64,000 nt of DNA from Peribacillus faecalis (GCF_014712675.1 NZ_JACXSI010000005.1:30030-94029); one strand, 5' to 3'. Numbered from the stretch's first letter, positions 34,998-44,310 are shown. The notes: generated by a model from the letters alone, not told the origin. Made by a program: numbers and translations.

Positions 34998-35510
34998 TTA
35001 TTTTGAAATGGCATTATACGCAAGAATAGTAAAAGTTTGTTTGCATACAATTTCATTTCGTTGATTCATAAACGTATATAGGAATGTGCAAAAATATCCT
35101 GGTCCACGAGCTGTCATCTTCTCAGGTGAAACTTTATAGACAGACAGCGTATAGCTAATTTCATCACCAACCTTCATTGGAGCGAAATATTCCTGACCTT
35201 GTTCAGTGGCAACAATCGATGTATATCCTTCATCTTTCAAAAGAGCAACCAGTTTTTCCATCGGGTTCGGCTCTCTCTTCACTTCCGGCCAGAGAGGACT
35301 CATCGTATAGACCTGCACCTGCATCGGCGGAGCAATAATTTCACCATATTTTGACGTCTTTGCATACTCTTCGTCCGTATATAAAGGATTCGCATCCTGT
35401 AGCACCTCACACCAATGACGAATCATTTGTTTACAGACTGCATCAGGCCCCACTATACGCTCTGATTCAATCCCCACATGTTCTTGAATTAAGGCTTCAG
35501 CTATAGCCAT
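34998..35510 (-). CDS. MaoC-N-like hydratase subunit without the catalytic His (ChsH2 N-domain-like)
   Basis: Hot-dog domain of the MaoC_dehydrat_N/FAS1-DH type, 170 residues. The position of the catalytic His is Tyr44 (DANPLYTD), so it is probably a CoA-binding partner of the catalytic subunit encoded downstream. In ChsH2 this domain is fused to DUF35; here DUF35 is encoded apart, two genes downstream. The ATG has AAAGGAGGAAGAG upstream. The pair should form the double-hot-dog active unit. Confidence 0.85.
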   Translation of the reverse strand: MAIAEALIQEHVGIESERIVGPDAVCKQMIRHWCEVLQDANPLYTDEEYAKTSKYGEIIAPPMQVQVYTMSPLWPEVKREPNPMEKLVALLKDEGYTSIVATEQGQEYFAPMKVGDEISYTLSVYKVSPEKMTARGPGYFCTFLYTFMNQRNEIVCKQTFTILAYNAISK

Positions 35511-35551
35511 TCATCTCTTCCTCCTTTAAATTCCTTTTAATAGCGCCTTTA

Positions 35552-36715
35552 TTAGGTCTTTGGCAATTCTAAAGCGAATCTTGCCACAAGGTCACGCATT
35601 ACTTCGCTTGCACCGCCGCCAAATAGAAAGACGACATGTTTCTTGGCATGAGATTCTGCTCTTCCTTTAATCGGTGCCCACTTTGAATCCGATGATAACT
35701 GCCCATACATCCCCATGATTTGCATACAAGTATCGTAAACTTCCTGATGTAATTCTGCAGCGTATACTTTATTCATAGAAGGACGATAATGCCCTGCTTT
35801 TTCATTGCTGTGCCCCCAGGCTGCCCGATAGTTTAAATGCTTGAGCACCGTGATTTTGACTATTAATTCTGAAAGTTTCTCTTGTACCCAGTCTTGTTCA
35901 AATACAGTCTTTCCATCAACGACTGTTTCTTTTGCCCATTCAATTGTTTCCTCAACTGTCCTTTTCATTTTTGAATAAGTTGACAGCATAAGCCGTTCCA
36001 AAGAGAGCTGAGTCGTAATGTATTGCCAGCCCATATTTTCTTCACCGACGAGGGCATCCTTTGACACACGAACATTATCGTAATAGCTTACATTCGACCT
36101 TTCTCCCATTAAATTCATGGGAGTTACTGAAAAACCAGGTGCGTTCGTCGGTACCAGAAAAATAGAAATTCCTTTGTGCTTTGGAACATTAGGATCTGTT
36201 CTGGCAGCTAGCCAAATGTAGTCTGATACATGAGCCATCGTAGTAAAGACCTTTTGTCCGTTAATAATATAGTCATCCCCATCCTTCTCAGCTCTTGTTT
36301 CAAGTGCGGCTAAATCAGTACCAGCTTGCGGTTCGGAATATCCGACTGCGATTTCTACTTCTCCCTTCAGAATTCTCGGCAAGAAATACTCTTTCTGCTT
36401 CTCAGTCCCCAGTTTCATTAATGTCGGCCCTACTGTTTCAAGCGTAATAAAAGGAATATTAACACCTGACCGGTCCACTTCTTCTAAGAATATATATTGC
36501 TCAAGCGGTGTCCTTCCCTGCCCGCCATATTCCTTCGGCCAGCCAATTCCCAACCAGCCATCCCTGCCCATTTGCTTAATGTACTCGCGCCAAATCGGGC
36601 CACCATCAGGGGTATGCTTCAGTTCCTCTAATAATTCCGGAGTAATGTGAGTTTCTAAATATGTTCTAATCTCTTGTTTTAATTGCTGTTGTTCTTTCGT
36701 TAATTCAAAGCGCAT
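35552..36715 (-). CDS. Acyl-CoA dehydrogenase, steroid-FadE-like large subunit
   Basis: FAD-dependent dehydrogenase of the ACAD family, 387 residues, from the group used for bulky or branched acyl-CoAs. Visible are GWPKEYGGQG, GYSEPQAGTDLA, NGQKVFTTMAHVSDY, and a C-terminal FGGGASEVMRDLVAR in place of the usual EGT motif. It probably pairs with the second ACAD encoded at 31.8 kb. The ATG at 36715 has AGAGGTGA 5 nt upstream. It is second in the run after the acyl-CoA ligase gene. Confidence 0.88.
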   Translation of the reverse strand: MRFELTKEQQQLKQEIRTYLETHITPELLEELKHTPDGGPIWREYIKQMGRDGWLGIGWPKEYGGQGRTPLEQYIFLEEVDRSGVNIPFITLETVGPTLMKLGTEKQKEYFLPRILKGEVEIAVGYSEPQAGTDLAALETRAEKDGDDYIINGQKVFTTMAHVSDYIWLAARTDPNVPKHKGISIFLVPTNAPGFSVTPMNLMGERSNVSYYDNVRVSKDALVGEENMGWQYITTQLSLERLMLSTYSKMKRTVEETIEWAKETVVDGKTVFEQDWVQEKLSELIVKITVLKHLNYRAAWGHSNEKAGHYRPSMNKVYAAELHQEVYDTCMQIMGMYGQLSSDSKWAPIKGRAESHAKKHVVFLFGGGASEVMRDLVARFALELPKT

Positions 36716-36760
36716 TCCTCTCACCTCTTTACTTTTTTATCAAGCGATTTTTGCCAAATA

Positions 36761-38332
36761 TCAATTAGTTAAATAGTTGTTTGCATAACGTTCCTTTATG
36801 TCCCTTTTAAGGATTTTGCCGGTTGGGGTTCTTGGAAGTTCCGACATAAAAGCGATACTCGTCGGCCGCTTAAAACTAGCTAAGCGATCCTTACAATAAG
36901 CGAGTAATTCTTGAACTGACGGTGGCTGTTCAGGATTTTGCGCTACAATGACAGCCATCACTTCTTCTCCCCACTCCAAGCTTGGAATGCCGATAACGGC
37001 AACATCAGCCACTTCCGGATGTTCATTGAATACGCTTTCAATTTCAGCAGGAGAAATATTTTCACCTCCGCGAATGATCATATCGGAACTGCGGCCATTT
37101 AAAAACAAATAACCATCTTCATCCAAATAACCTAAGTCGCTTGTATTGACCCAACCGTTGACAAGAGTCTCTTTTGAGGCATCAGGGCGATTCCAGTAAC
37201 CTTTCATCGCTTTCTGTGTTCGAACATAGACAAGTCCAACTTCATTGGCCGGGACTGGTGAGCCATGTTCATCCAAAACCATGATGTCAACGCCGGGAAG
37301 AGGTTTCCCTACTGAGGCCAGACGTTTAATTTTTTTATTGATTTCTTCAGGTGTTCCTGTCAGTTTGTGATCTTCAGGGCTCAGCACTGATACTGTGGAG
37401 GTTGTTTCTGTCATTCCAAATCCATTTGCGAATTCTGTTGTAGGAGGGAAAACTTCGATGGCACGGCGTATAACTGGAAAAGGCATAGGTGCCGCTCCAT
37501 ACGATAGACTTTTTAGAGAGCTTAAGTTTGTTGAGTGAAAATTAGGGTGATCCATAACTCTTTTGAGCATTGTAGGTACAAGGAAGGCATGGGTTGCTTT
37601 TTCTTTCGCCAAAACATGAAGCCATTCTCCGGCATCAAACTGGCGAAGCAAAACTAATCGGCGGCCGCTGTAGATGGCATTGCAAATGCTGGTGGCACCG
37701 GCAATATGATAGCTTGGAACAGAAATAATCGTTGCTCCACACTCTGTACCGTCTGCAGCTTCAGCATGATTCATGACATAGTTCGTTAATTGTCCATGAG
37801 TTATCATGACACCTTTTGGCAGATTAGTAGTCCCGCTTGTATATAGCAAGATGGCTAACTCTGAATCTTCTACATCAGCAAAGTCATACATTATTTCTAC
37901 TTTCTGACTTACTGTTTCTTCATAAGATACGCCAATCTCCTGATTTTCCCCTATACAAACGGTTATCTGAATTGTAGATTGTTCCAAAATAGGAGCAATC
38001 AAATGAGCGTATCTCTGCTCAGTAACCAAAACTTTCACACCTGAATCTTGAATCATAAAAGCTAATTCTTCTGTTTTGGCGCGGTAGTTAATCGGTACAA
38101 TAACCGCACCTAATTGAAAAGCGGCAAAAAATACTTCCACCATTTCACTGCAACCTGTTGCTACAAATCCAATTCGATCCCCCTGTTTTACTCCATATTC
38201 TGAAAGTGTTGTAGCCAAACGTCCCGTTCTCTCAATTAATTTCTCGTACGTTAACCTTTGTTCACCGAAGGCAATAATTTCTTGCTCCGGTACAATGCTT
38301 CCAGGGATATTTAATAATAAGTAAGCATTCAA
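36761..38332 (-). CDS. AMP-dependent acyl-CoA synthetase
   Basis: Activates a carboxylic acid to its CoA thioester via an acyl-adenylate; probably the entry enzyme of the catabolic run. P-loop YTSGTTNLPKG, GFGMTET, the hinge region DLGYLDEDGY..RSSDMIIRGGENI and the C-terminal lysine in PTGKILKRD are all present. The start is taken as TTG at 38332 because GGAGGTG lies 8 nt upstream, giving 523 residues, the usual family length. First gene of the run, divergent from a TetR gene. Acid specificity cannot be read from sequence. Confidence 0.9.
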   Translation of the reverse strand: MNAYLLLNIPGSIVPEQEIIAFGEQRLTYEKLIERTGRLATTLSEYGVKQGDRIGFVATGCSEMVEVFFAAFQLGAVIVPINYRAKTEELAFMIQDSGVKVLVTEQRYAHLIAPILEQSTIQITVCIGENQEIGVSYEETVSQKVEIMYDFADVEDSELAILLYTSGTTNLPKGVMITHGQLTNYVMNHAEAADGTECGATIISVPSYHIAGATSICNAIYSGRRLVLLRQFDAGEWLHVLAKEKATHAFLVPTMLKRVMDHPNFHSTNLSSLKSLSYGAAPMPFPVIRRAIEVFPPTTEFANGFGMTETTSTVSVLSPEDHKLTGTPEEINKKIKRLASVGKPLPGVDIMVLDEHGSPVPANEVGLVYVRTQKAMKGYWNRPDASKETLVNGWVNTSDLGYLDEDGYLFLNGRSSDMIIRGGENISPAEIESVFNEHPEVADVAVIGIPSLEWGEEVMAVIVAQNPEQPPSVQELLAYCKDRLASFKRPTSIAFMSELPRTPTGKILKRDIKERYANNYLTN

Positions 38333-38370
38333 TACGGTTTCACCTCCAAATTCACTTTGCATTCTTACTA

Positions 38371-38411
38371 TATTGCGTATATAATAATCTAGAATTGCTA
38401 AATACGCAATA
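38371..38411. promoter_or_regulatory. 10-bp inverted repeat, candidate TetR operator
   Basis: TATTGCGTAT (38371-38380) and its exact reverse complement ATACGCAATA (38402-38411) have centres 31 bp apart, three DNA turns. They lie in the 165-bp gap between the divergent acyl-CoA ligase and TetR genes. Control of both promoters by the TetR protein is inferred. Confidence 0.55.
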
Positions 38412-38497
38412 CAAATTTTGGGATTATTGGAATTTTTAATCAAAAACATTGTCAGAAATTTTTGAAAATATAACAAATACTAATGAGGTGAAGAAGA

Positions 38498-39112
38498 ATG
38501 AATAAAAAAGCTGATCGAAGAATTATAAGATCGAAAAGACTTTTAAAACATTCACTTATTTCCTTACTTGGGGAGAAAAGCTTTAACGACATTACCATTA
38601 CAGATATCGTAAACAGATCTGAATTAAATCGTTCAACCTTCTATTCACATTTCAGTAATAAGGAAGAATTATTAAATTTTATAATTGACGATTTGCTTGC
38701 CGGAATGATCTTAAGTATGAAAAACGATGACGCTCCCAACCTTCCTATTACTTCTCAAACAGAATTCACCCGACAATCAACACTTAAACTTTTCAGTTAC
38801 ATCTCCGAGCATGCATCTTTTTTCAAAACATTAATGAATTATCACCGGGTCCCACATTTTTCATTTCGCCTCTCAGATTCCTTATATAATTTTTATTTAT
38901 CAAAAATAAAAGAGGAGCAGCACTCCTCTAATCAAATCAATATGAATCATGGTTTTTTAGCAAACTATATCGCTTCAATTATTGTCGGCTTTATCTATCA
39001 TTGGTTAATCCATACTGATAATAAATATAATCCTGAATATATCAATAAAGAATTCAATAAGATTTTCCTCTTAGGCAACGATTTACAGACTATATCCCTC
39101 ACTCACAAATAG
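38498..39112 (+). CDS. TetR/AcrR family transcriptional regulator
   Basis: One-component repressor, 204 residues. The N-terminal helix-turn-helix (about residues 10-55) is typical: LKHSLISLLGEKSFNDITITDIVNRSELNRSTFYSHFSNKEELL. The C-terminal ligand domain resembles TetR_C_7/DhaS-type members. It is divergent from the acyl-CoA catabolic run, with an inverted repeat between. It is the likely local regulator of that run, and perhaps of the MFS gene downstream. The ligand may be an acyl-CoA; this is inference. Confidence 0.88.
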   Translation: MNKKADRRIIRSKRLLKHSLISLLGEKSFNDITITDIVNRSELNRSTFYSHFSNKEELLNFIIDDLLAGMILSMKNDDAPNLPITSQTEFTRQSTLKLFSYISEHASFFKTLMNYHRVPHFSFRLSDSLYNFYLSKIKEEQHSSNQINMNHGFLANYIASIIVGFIYHWLIHTDNKYNPEYINKEFNKIFLLGNDLQTISLTHK

Positions 39113-39313
39113 CTTTATAGAGCCTCTTGATTTTTCATACAAAATGCGCGTTATTGTAGTTTATTTATTATTTGCCATGCACTTTAACCGATTCTATCGT
39201 TTAAACAACATTTCTCTATTTTTTTTATGTTGAATGTATAAGCAATCGTAATTATAATCTAACAAACAAGCTAAATTATTCACTTGCCTTATCTAATTTT
39301 GAAAGGAGGAACA

Positions 39314-39367
39314 TTGCTTACTCTAACAGATTATTTGGAAGCGCTTCCTTCTGAGGGTTGTCATTAA
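39314..39367 (+). CDS. Candidate 17-residue leader peptide upstream of MFS gene
   Basis: A short ORF with a TTG start preceded by a consensus GAAAGGAGG site encodes MLTLTDYLEALPSEGCH and ends 26 bp before the transporter ATG. The strong ribosome site makes it likely to be translated. It may act as a leader controlling transporter expression, as short leader ORFs do for some drug exporters. It also contains a 12-bp palindrome, so part of its sequence may be conserved for DNA binding instead. No homologue is known to me. Confidence 0.4.
   Translation: MLTLTDYLEALPSEGCH
39336..39349 (+). promoter_or_regulatory. cre-like palindrome before the MFS gene
   Basis: TGGAAGCGCTTCCT matches the cre consensus at 13 of 14 positions and includes the perfect palindrome GGAAGCGCTTCC. 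It lies about 45-60 bp upstream of the transporter start codon, inside the leader ORF. Confidence 0.5.
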
Positions 39368-39393
39368 AAATTTAAGTTAATGAGAGGTGTTTT

Positions 39394-41004
39394 ATGGAGA
39401 ATAAAATTCAACGTTCACAGTGGATTCAATTTATTGCCTTATTATTTGGTTCTTTCATTTGTATTGAAGCGATGGTTTTTCAAGCTCCGGCCATTCCGAG
39501 TATATCACAACACTTTGAACTCCCAACGTATTTAGCCGGTCTTATCATTATTTCGTTTTATATTACTTCCGCCTCTTTTTATCCAATTATGGGCCGGATC
39601 GCCGATCGGGTAGGAAGAAAGAAAATTCTTCTCTTTGGGATGGTCATCTTCTTTATTTCTGAAGTTGCTGCAGCAATCAGTCCTAACTTTTCCTTTTTTC
39701 TTATAGCTCGCGTTTTCCAAGGATTTGCCGTATCTTGTATCTTGCCTGTTGCAATGGCCTACATCAGCATTATTTTCCCTCCAGAAAAACGAGGATTTGC
39801 AACCGGTATTTTTACTGCTGTACAAGGGATTGGTTCAATGACAGGAGCGGTTATTGCCGGTTACTTAATCAAAATATACGGTTGGCCAATTATTTATTGG
39901 GTTAGCGCAGTTCTCGCCCTGCTTGGATTTATTGTCATCAAATTTACCATTACCGAGTCAAAGGGTGATAAAAAGCTTTCTTTTGATCTATTAGGCGGCT
40001 TCCTCTTATTCATCTGCGCTGCCAGCATGCTGTCTCTATCTACAATCGTCAAAAGTTTTGGAGCTACTTCACCTTACACGTTCGGGACGATTGCTCTTGG
40101 AATCATATCCGCCATTGCCTTATGGATTGTGGAAACCCGCAAAGAAAACCCTATTGTAGAACTGTCACTGTTTAAAAATCGATTATTTGCACTGGCGATG
40201 ATTTTAAACCTCTTGACTGTGGCAGGCTATCAATCATTCATTTATATCATGAACTTTTTCATTTCTGCCACCCCTGGAAGAGATGTTTCGAATGTAGGGC
40301 TATTTTACACCATTATTTATGCAGGCAGCGTTATTGGAGCTCTAATAATAGGTAAATTGACAGACAAATTCAACAATAAAAAAATATTGAACTTCATGTT
40401 TATTATTCCAATCGTTTCTATCTTTGTTTTTTCATTTATCGATGTTTATACTCCCTTTACTTATATTACAATCCTCTCCATTATTCTTGGATTCAGTCAA
40501 GGAGCCATTACTCCTATCATAATGAAATACACATTGAGTACAATTCCATCAAATAAATTAGGTGCAGGCTCAGGCGTGTTTACAACATTTAGAGATTTCG
40601 GAACACCTATAGGATCTGTCACAGGCATCATCGTCTTTTCTTCTTTTACAGAAGCATTCACGAAATCTTCATTAGCTGAAATATCCACTCAAGAAGGATT
40701 GAATGCAAATACTGCAGGAGCATTAGAACAAGCGAGATTAAGTCAAGGAACTAATGTCCAAGAAAGTCTTGCCAATGAACTGCAATCTTTAGGGCTCACT
40801 CTTCAAGATTTATTAGCGAGAGCTACCGCAGAAGGATTGACTATTGCCCTGCAATACTCTGCTTATATCATCATCGGAATTTTTGCAGTTGTTTTTGTTT
40901 TAAGTTTGCTAATTCCTAAACAAACAAAAGAACTTCTCAAAACTACTGAAGAAAAGATACCAAAGATACCAACCGCACCTCTAAATACGGATTCAAAAGC
41001 ATAA
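39394..41004 (+). CDS. MFS transporter, DHA2-like 14-TM type
   Basis: Membrane transporter of the major facilitator superfamily, 536 residues with about 14 hydrophobic segments. The loop 2-3 motif is GRIADRVGRKKI and motif C-like residues follow in GIGSMTGAVIAGYL. DHA2 members usually export drugs or amphipathic molecules by proton antiport. Here it could instead move the substrate or a toxic product of the acyl-CoA pathway. There is a long polar insertion between the last two membrane segments (about residues 425-485). ATG preceded by GAGAGGTG. Confidence 0.87.
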   Translation: MENKIQRSQWIQFIALLFGSFICIEAMVFQAPAIPSISQHFELPTYLAGLIIISFYITSASFYPIMGRIADRVGRKKILLFGMVIFFISEVAAAISPNFSFFLIARVFQGFAVSCILPVAMAYISIIFPPEKRGFATGIFTAVQGIGSMTGAVIAGYLIKIYGWPIIYWVSAVLALLGFIVIKFTITESKGDKKLSFDLLGGFLLFICAASMLSLSTIVKSFGATSPYTFGTIALGIISAIALWIVETRKENPIVELSLFKNRLFALAMILNLLTVAGYQSFIYIMNFFISATPGRDVSNVGLFYTIIYAGSVIGALIIGKLTDKFNNKKILNFMFIIPIVSIFVFSFIDVYTPFTYITILSIILGFSQGAITPIIMKYTLSTIPSNKLGAGSGVFTTFRDFGTPIGSVTGIIVFSSFTEAFTKSSLAEISTQEGLNANTAGALEQARLSQGTNVQESLANELQSLGLTLQDLLARATAEGLTIALQYSAYIIIGIFAVVFVLSLLIPKQTKELLKTTEEKIPKIPTAPLNTDSKA

Positions 41005-41005
41005 C

Positions 41006-41057
41006 AAAAAGTCTGCTCCAAAAAGTGATTATCAAATCACCTTTGAAGCAGACTTTT
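41006..41057. terminator. Bidirectional terminator between MFS gene and citB
   Basis: AAAAGTCTGCTYC / GAAGCAGACTTTT arms form a long stem around a smaller inner stem (GTGATTATCAAATCAC) between two convergent genes. Confidence 0.85.
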
Positions 41058-41068
41058 CTCGCTTTATA

Positions 41069-43795
41069 TTAAGCTTGTTGTTTAGCAGCTGCTAATTTAT
41101 CGCGAAGTACCATTGGAAGGATACCGCCATGACGGTAGTAGTCAATTTCAACTTCACTGTCGAAACGTACCAATACTTCGAACTCTTTTACAGTGCCATC
41201 TTCAGCAGTAGCTGTAACTTTTACGAAATCTCTTGGTTTAACTGTTTCATCAACCGCAACAGAGATTGCTTCAGTACCAGTTAAGCCTAGAGTATCAGCG
41301 TTTTCGCCTTCTTTGAATTGTAATGGAAGAACACCCATTAACACTAGGTTAGAACGGTGAATACGCTCGAAGCTTTCAGCGATAACTGTTTTAATGCCTA
41401 GAAGGTTTGTACCTTTAGCAGCCCAGTCACGTGAAGAGCCCATTCCGTAATCTTTACCAGCTAATACTACTAAGCCAGTACCATCGTTTTTGTACTTCAT
41501 GCAAGCATCATAAATTGAAGTTACTTCGCCAGTTGGCCAGTAAGTAGTGTATCCACCTTCTGTACCAGGAGCAACTTGGTTTTTAATACGAATGTTTGCG
41601 AAAGTACCACGCATCATTACTTCGTGGTGTCCACGACGTGATCCGTATGAGTTGAAATCTCTTGGTTCAACGCCATTCTCACGTAGGTATAGACCTGCAG
41701 GAGTTTTCAGACCAATTGAACCAGCTGGTGAGATGTGGTCAGTTGTTACTGAATCAGCAAATTTAGCAACTACACGTAAACCGTTAAGTGGTTCTACAGT
41801 GCCAGCTTCAGGTTTAAGCCCTTCGAAGAACGGAGGGTTAGCGATATAAGTAGATTGATTATCCCAAGTGTATAATGGATCATCGCCTACTTTGATTTCG
41901 TTCCAACGCTCGTTGTTAGTGAATACAGTTTCGTATTCTTTCTTGAATAGCTCTGGAGTAACTGTTGCATTTACAACTTCTTTAATTTCTTCAGCAGTTG
42001 GCCAGATGTCTTTCAAGAATACATCGTTACCGTCTTTGTCTTTACCGATTGCTTCAGTAGCGAAATCGATATCAACTGTACCAGCTAATGAGTAAGCGAC
42101 TACTAATGGTGGTGAAGCTAGGTAGTTACCTTTTACTAGCGGGTGGATACGTCCTTCAAAGTTACGGTTACCAGAAAGTACTGATGTTACTAGAAGATCA
42201 GACTCAGCGATAGCTTTTTCAAGTTCATCAGCTAATGGACCTGAGTTACCGATACATGTAGTACAACCGTAACCTACGATTTGGTAGCCTAATTGATCTA
42301 GGTATGGTTGTAAACCTGAATCAGCTAGGTAACCTGTAACTACTTTAGAACCTGGTGCTAAAGAAGTTTTTACGTAAGCAGGAACTTGTAAGCCTTTTTC
42401 TACAGCTTTCTTAGCAACTAGACCAGCACCTACTAATACGTATGGGTTAGAAGTATTTGTACAAGATGTGATTGAAGCGATTGCAATCGCACCTGTTTTC
42501 ATCTTAACTACTTCGCCATCAGCAAGAGTAACTGTGATTTCTTTTTCTTTATCAGCCGCATCAATACCGAAACCGTGTGGGCCAGCTGGTGCGTTTAATG
42601 CGTTATGGAATTGCTCTTTCATTTGAGACATTGGAATTAAATCTTGTGGACGTTTAGGACCAGAAAGATTAGCTTCGATTGTAGAAAGATCAATTTCAAC
42701 TACATCAGTGTAGATTGGGTCTTCACTATCAGCAGTTAACCATAAGCCGTTCGCTTTGCAGTACTCTTCAACAACTTTAAGTTGTTCTTCGCTTCTGCCT
42801 GTTAAACGCATGTAGTTAATTGCTTCTGCGTCAACTGGGAAGAAACCGCAAGTTGCGCCGTATTCAGGAGCCATGTTTGCTACTGTAGCACGGTCAGCAA
42901 GTGGTAATGTATTTACGCCAGGTCCGAAGAACTCAACGAATTTGTTAACTACGCCTTTAGCACGTAACACTTGAGTTACTTTTAATGCTAAGTCAGTAGC
43001 AGTTGCACCGTTTGGAAGTTGACCGACTAATCTAACACCGATAACTTCTGGTACTGGGAAGTATGATGGTTGACCAAGCATACCAGCTTCCGCTTCGATA
43101 CCGCCAACGCCCCATCCAAGAACGCCGATACCGTTAATCATTGTTGTATGAGAGTCCGTACCTACTAATGAATCAGGGAATGTTTCGAATGTTCCATCTT
43201 CATTTTCGATAGCGTGAACTACTGCAGCTAAGTACTCTAAGTTTACTTGGTGAACGATACCAGTTGCTGGTGGAACAGCACGGTAGTTATCGAACGATTT
43301 TTGAGCCCAGCTCAAGAATTGATAACGCTCGTTGTTACGTTCGAACTCATAGTTCATGTTTACAGCTAATGAATCAGCTGTACCTGCTTTATCAACTTGT
43401 ACAGAGTGATCAATAACAAGATCAACTGGAATTAATGGGTTGATTTCATCAGGATTTCCGCCTAGGTCAGCCATTGCTTGACGCATAGAAGCCAAGTCAA
43501 CTACCGCTGGTACACCAGTGAAATCTTGAAGGATTACACGAGAAGGTTTGAACGGTACGTCAACCTCTTTTTGCTCAGCTGTACCCCATTTAGCCAAGTT
43601 TTCAACGTGTTCTTTTGTAATTACACGTCCGTCAACTTGACGTAAAACAGATTCTAAAAGAACCTTGATTGAGTATGGAAGTTTTGAAACTTCACCTACT
43701 CCTGCGTTTTCTAACGCTGCTAAACTGTAATAATTGTAGCGTTTTCCATTCGCTTCAAATGAAGCGCGTGATTGAAAAACATCATTTTTTGCCAT
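41069..43795 (-). CDS. citB: Aconitate hydratase (aconitase A)
   Basis: TCA-cycle enzyme converting citrate to isocitrate with a 4Fe-4S cluster; in B. subtilis the apo form also binds iron-responsive RNA. The 908 residues show the cluster cysteines (ITSCTN near residue 445 and [10 protein letters not shown] near 510) and the C-terminal swivel domain ([15 protein letters not shown]). ATG preceded by GAGGGGGA. A CcpC-type dyad lies upstream. In B. subtilis citB is next to sspO and yneN; here sspO is still adjacent, while yneN is 20 kb away beyond the accessory block. Confidence 0.98.
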   Translation of the reverse strand: MAKNDVFQSRASFEANGKRYNYYSLAALENAGVGEVSKLPYSIKVLLESVLRQVDGRVITKEHVENLAKWGTAEQKEVDVPFKPSRVILQDFTGVPAVVDLASMRQAMADLGGNPDEINPLIPVDLVIDHSVQVDKAGTADSLAVNMNYEFERNNERYQFLSWAQKSFDNYRAVPPATGIVHQVNLEYLAAVVHAIENEDGTFETFPDSLVGTDSHTTMINGIGVLGWGVGGIEAEAGMLGQPSYFPVPEVIGVRLVGQLPNGATATDLALKVTQVLRAKGVVNKFVEFFGPGVNTLPLADRATVANMAPEYGATCGFFPVDAEAINYMRLTGRSEEQLKVVEEYCKANGLWLTADSEDPIYTDVVEIDLSTIEANLSGPKRPQDLIPMSQMKEQFHNALNAPAGPHGFGIDAADKEKEITVTLADGEVVKMKTGAIAIASITSCTNTSNPYVLVGAGLVAKKAVEKGLQVPAYVKTSLAPGSKVVTGYLADSGLQPYLDQLGYQIVGYGCTTCIGNSGPLADELEKAIAESDLLVTSVLSGNRNFEGRIHPLVKGNYLASPPLVVAYSLAGTVDIDFATEAIGKDKDGNDVFLKDIWPTAEEIKEVVNATVTPELFKKEYETVFTNNERWNEIKVGDDPLYTWDNQSTYIANPPFFEGLKPEAGTVEPLNGLRVVAKFADSVTTDHISPAGSIGLKTPAGLYLRENGVEPRDFNSYGSRRGHHEVMMRGTFANIRIKNQVAPGTEGGYTTYWPTGEVTSIYDACMKYKNDGTGLVVLAGKDYGMGSSRDWAAKGTNLLGIKTVIAESFERIHRSNLVLMGVLPLQFKEGENADTLGLTGTEAISVAVDETVKPRDFVKVTATAEDGTVKEFEVLVRFDSEVEIDYYRHGGILPMVLRDKLAAAKQQA

Positions 43796-43883
43796 TAGTA
43801 TGTCCCCCTCTTCTTCCCTTTTGTTTAAGAAATAGACACAAAACGTCGCCCGGCATTAAAAAATACCAAGCTCCTCACTCTTT

Positions 43884-43912
43884 ACTATAAAGGAAAAAGT
43901 TAAATATGTCGA
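43884..43912 (-). promoter_or_regulatory. Candidate proximal citB promoter
   Basis: On the minus strand TCGACA (-35) and TATAGT (-10) are separated by 17 bp, ending about 90 bp before the citB ATG. Confidence 0.45.
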
Positions 43913-43942
43913 AAAGTTTGAATCCTTCTTTTCTTCAGTTTT

Positions 43943-43970
43943 ATTGTATCAAAATAGCGCTATAAGTAAA
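43943..43970 (-). promoter_or_regulatory. Candidate distal citB promoter
   Basis: On the minus strand TTTACT (-35) and TACAAT (-10) are separated by 16 bp. The start point near 43936 would place the CcpC dyad centre at about -65, the position known from B. subtilis citB. Confidence 0.5.
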
Positions 43971-43993
43971 TAACGATAAAGTTATTGCAGTTG

Positions 43994-44008
43994 ATAAGAA
44001 TAACTTAT
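43994..44008. promoter_or_regulatory. CcpC-type dyad (ATAA-N7-TTAT)
   Basis: ATAAGAATAACTTAT fits the ATAA-N7-TTAT dyad bound by CcpC, the citrate-responsive LysR regulator of B. subtilis citB. A further TTAT half-site lies near -27 of the distal promoter, as in B. subtilis. The remainder of the 364-bp gap between citB and sspO shows nothing else I recognise. Confidence 0.55.
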
Positions 44009-44159
44009 AGTATTTCTGTTACGAAAAAACAAACCATTGAAACAATAGCCCCAACCTCTTACACATTTTGTAAATCAATACTGCATTTTTATAAAACATT
44101 ATTTTTAAAAAACATTATTCCTGGATAAAATATTGATGTAAAAAAGCGAGGTGATTGTT

Positions 44160-44309
44160 TTGGCGAGAAAAAAGGCGAAACATGTCGTTCCCGGCATGAA
44201 TGCAGCATCAGCACAAGGAAACGGGGCAGGCTATAATGAAGAAATAGCATCTGAGCCGCTTTCCGCTGTCGAAAAGCAATACAATAAGAAGCGGAAAAAG
44301 AACAAATAA
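44160..44309 (+). CDS. sspO: Small acid-soluble spore protein O
   Basis: A 49-residue minor spore-core protein. The sequence ([38 protein letters not shown]) has the SspO/CotK pattern: basic start, H-V-x-G-M-N, QGxGAGY and KKRK tail. The start is TTG at 44160, with GAGGTGA 5 nt upstream; no ATG is available. The gene is divergent from citB exactly as in B. subtilis. Expression in the forespore (SigG) is expected, though I could not place its promoter with confidence. Confidence 0.92.
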   Translation: MARKKAKHVVPGMNAASAQGNGAGYNEEIASEPLSAVEKQYNKKRKKNK

Positions 44310-44310
44310 A

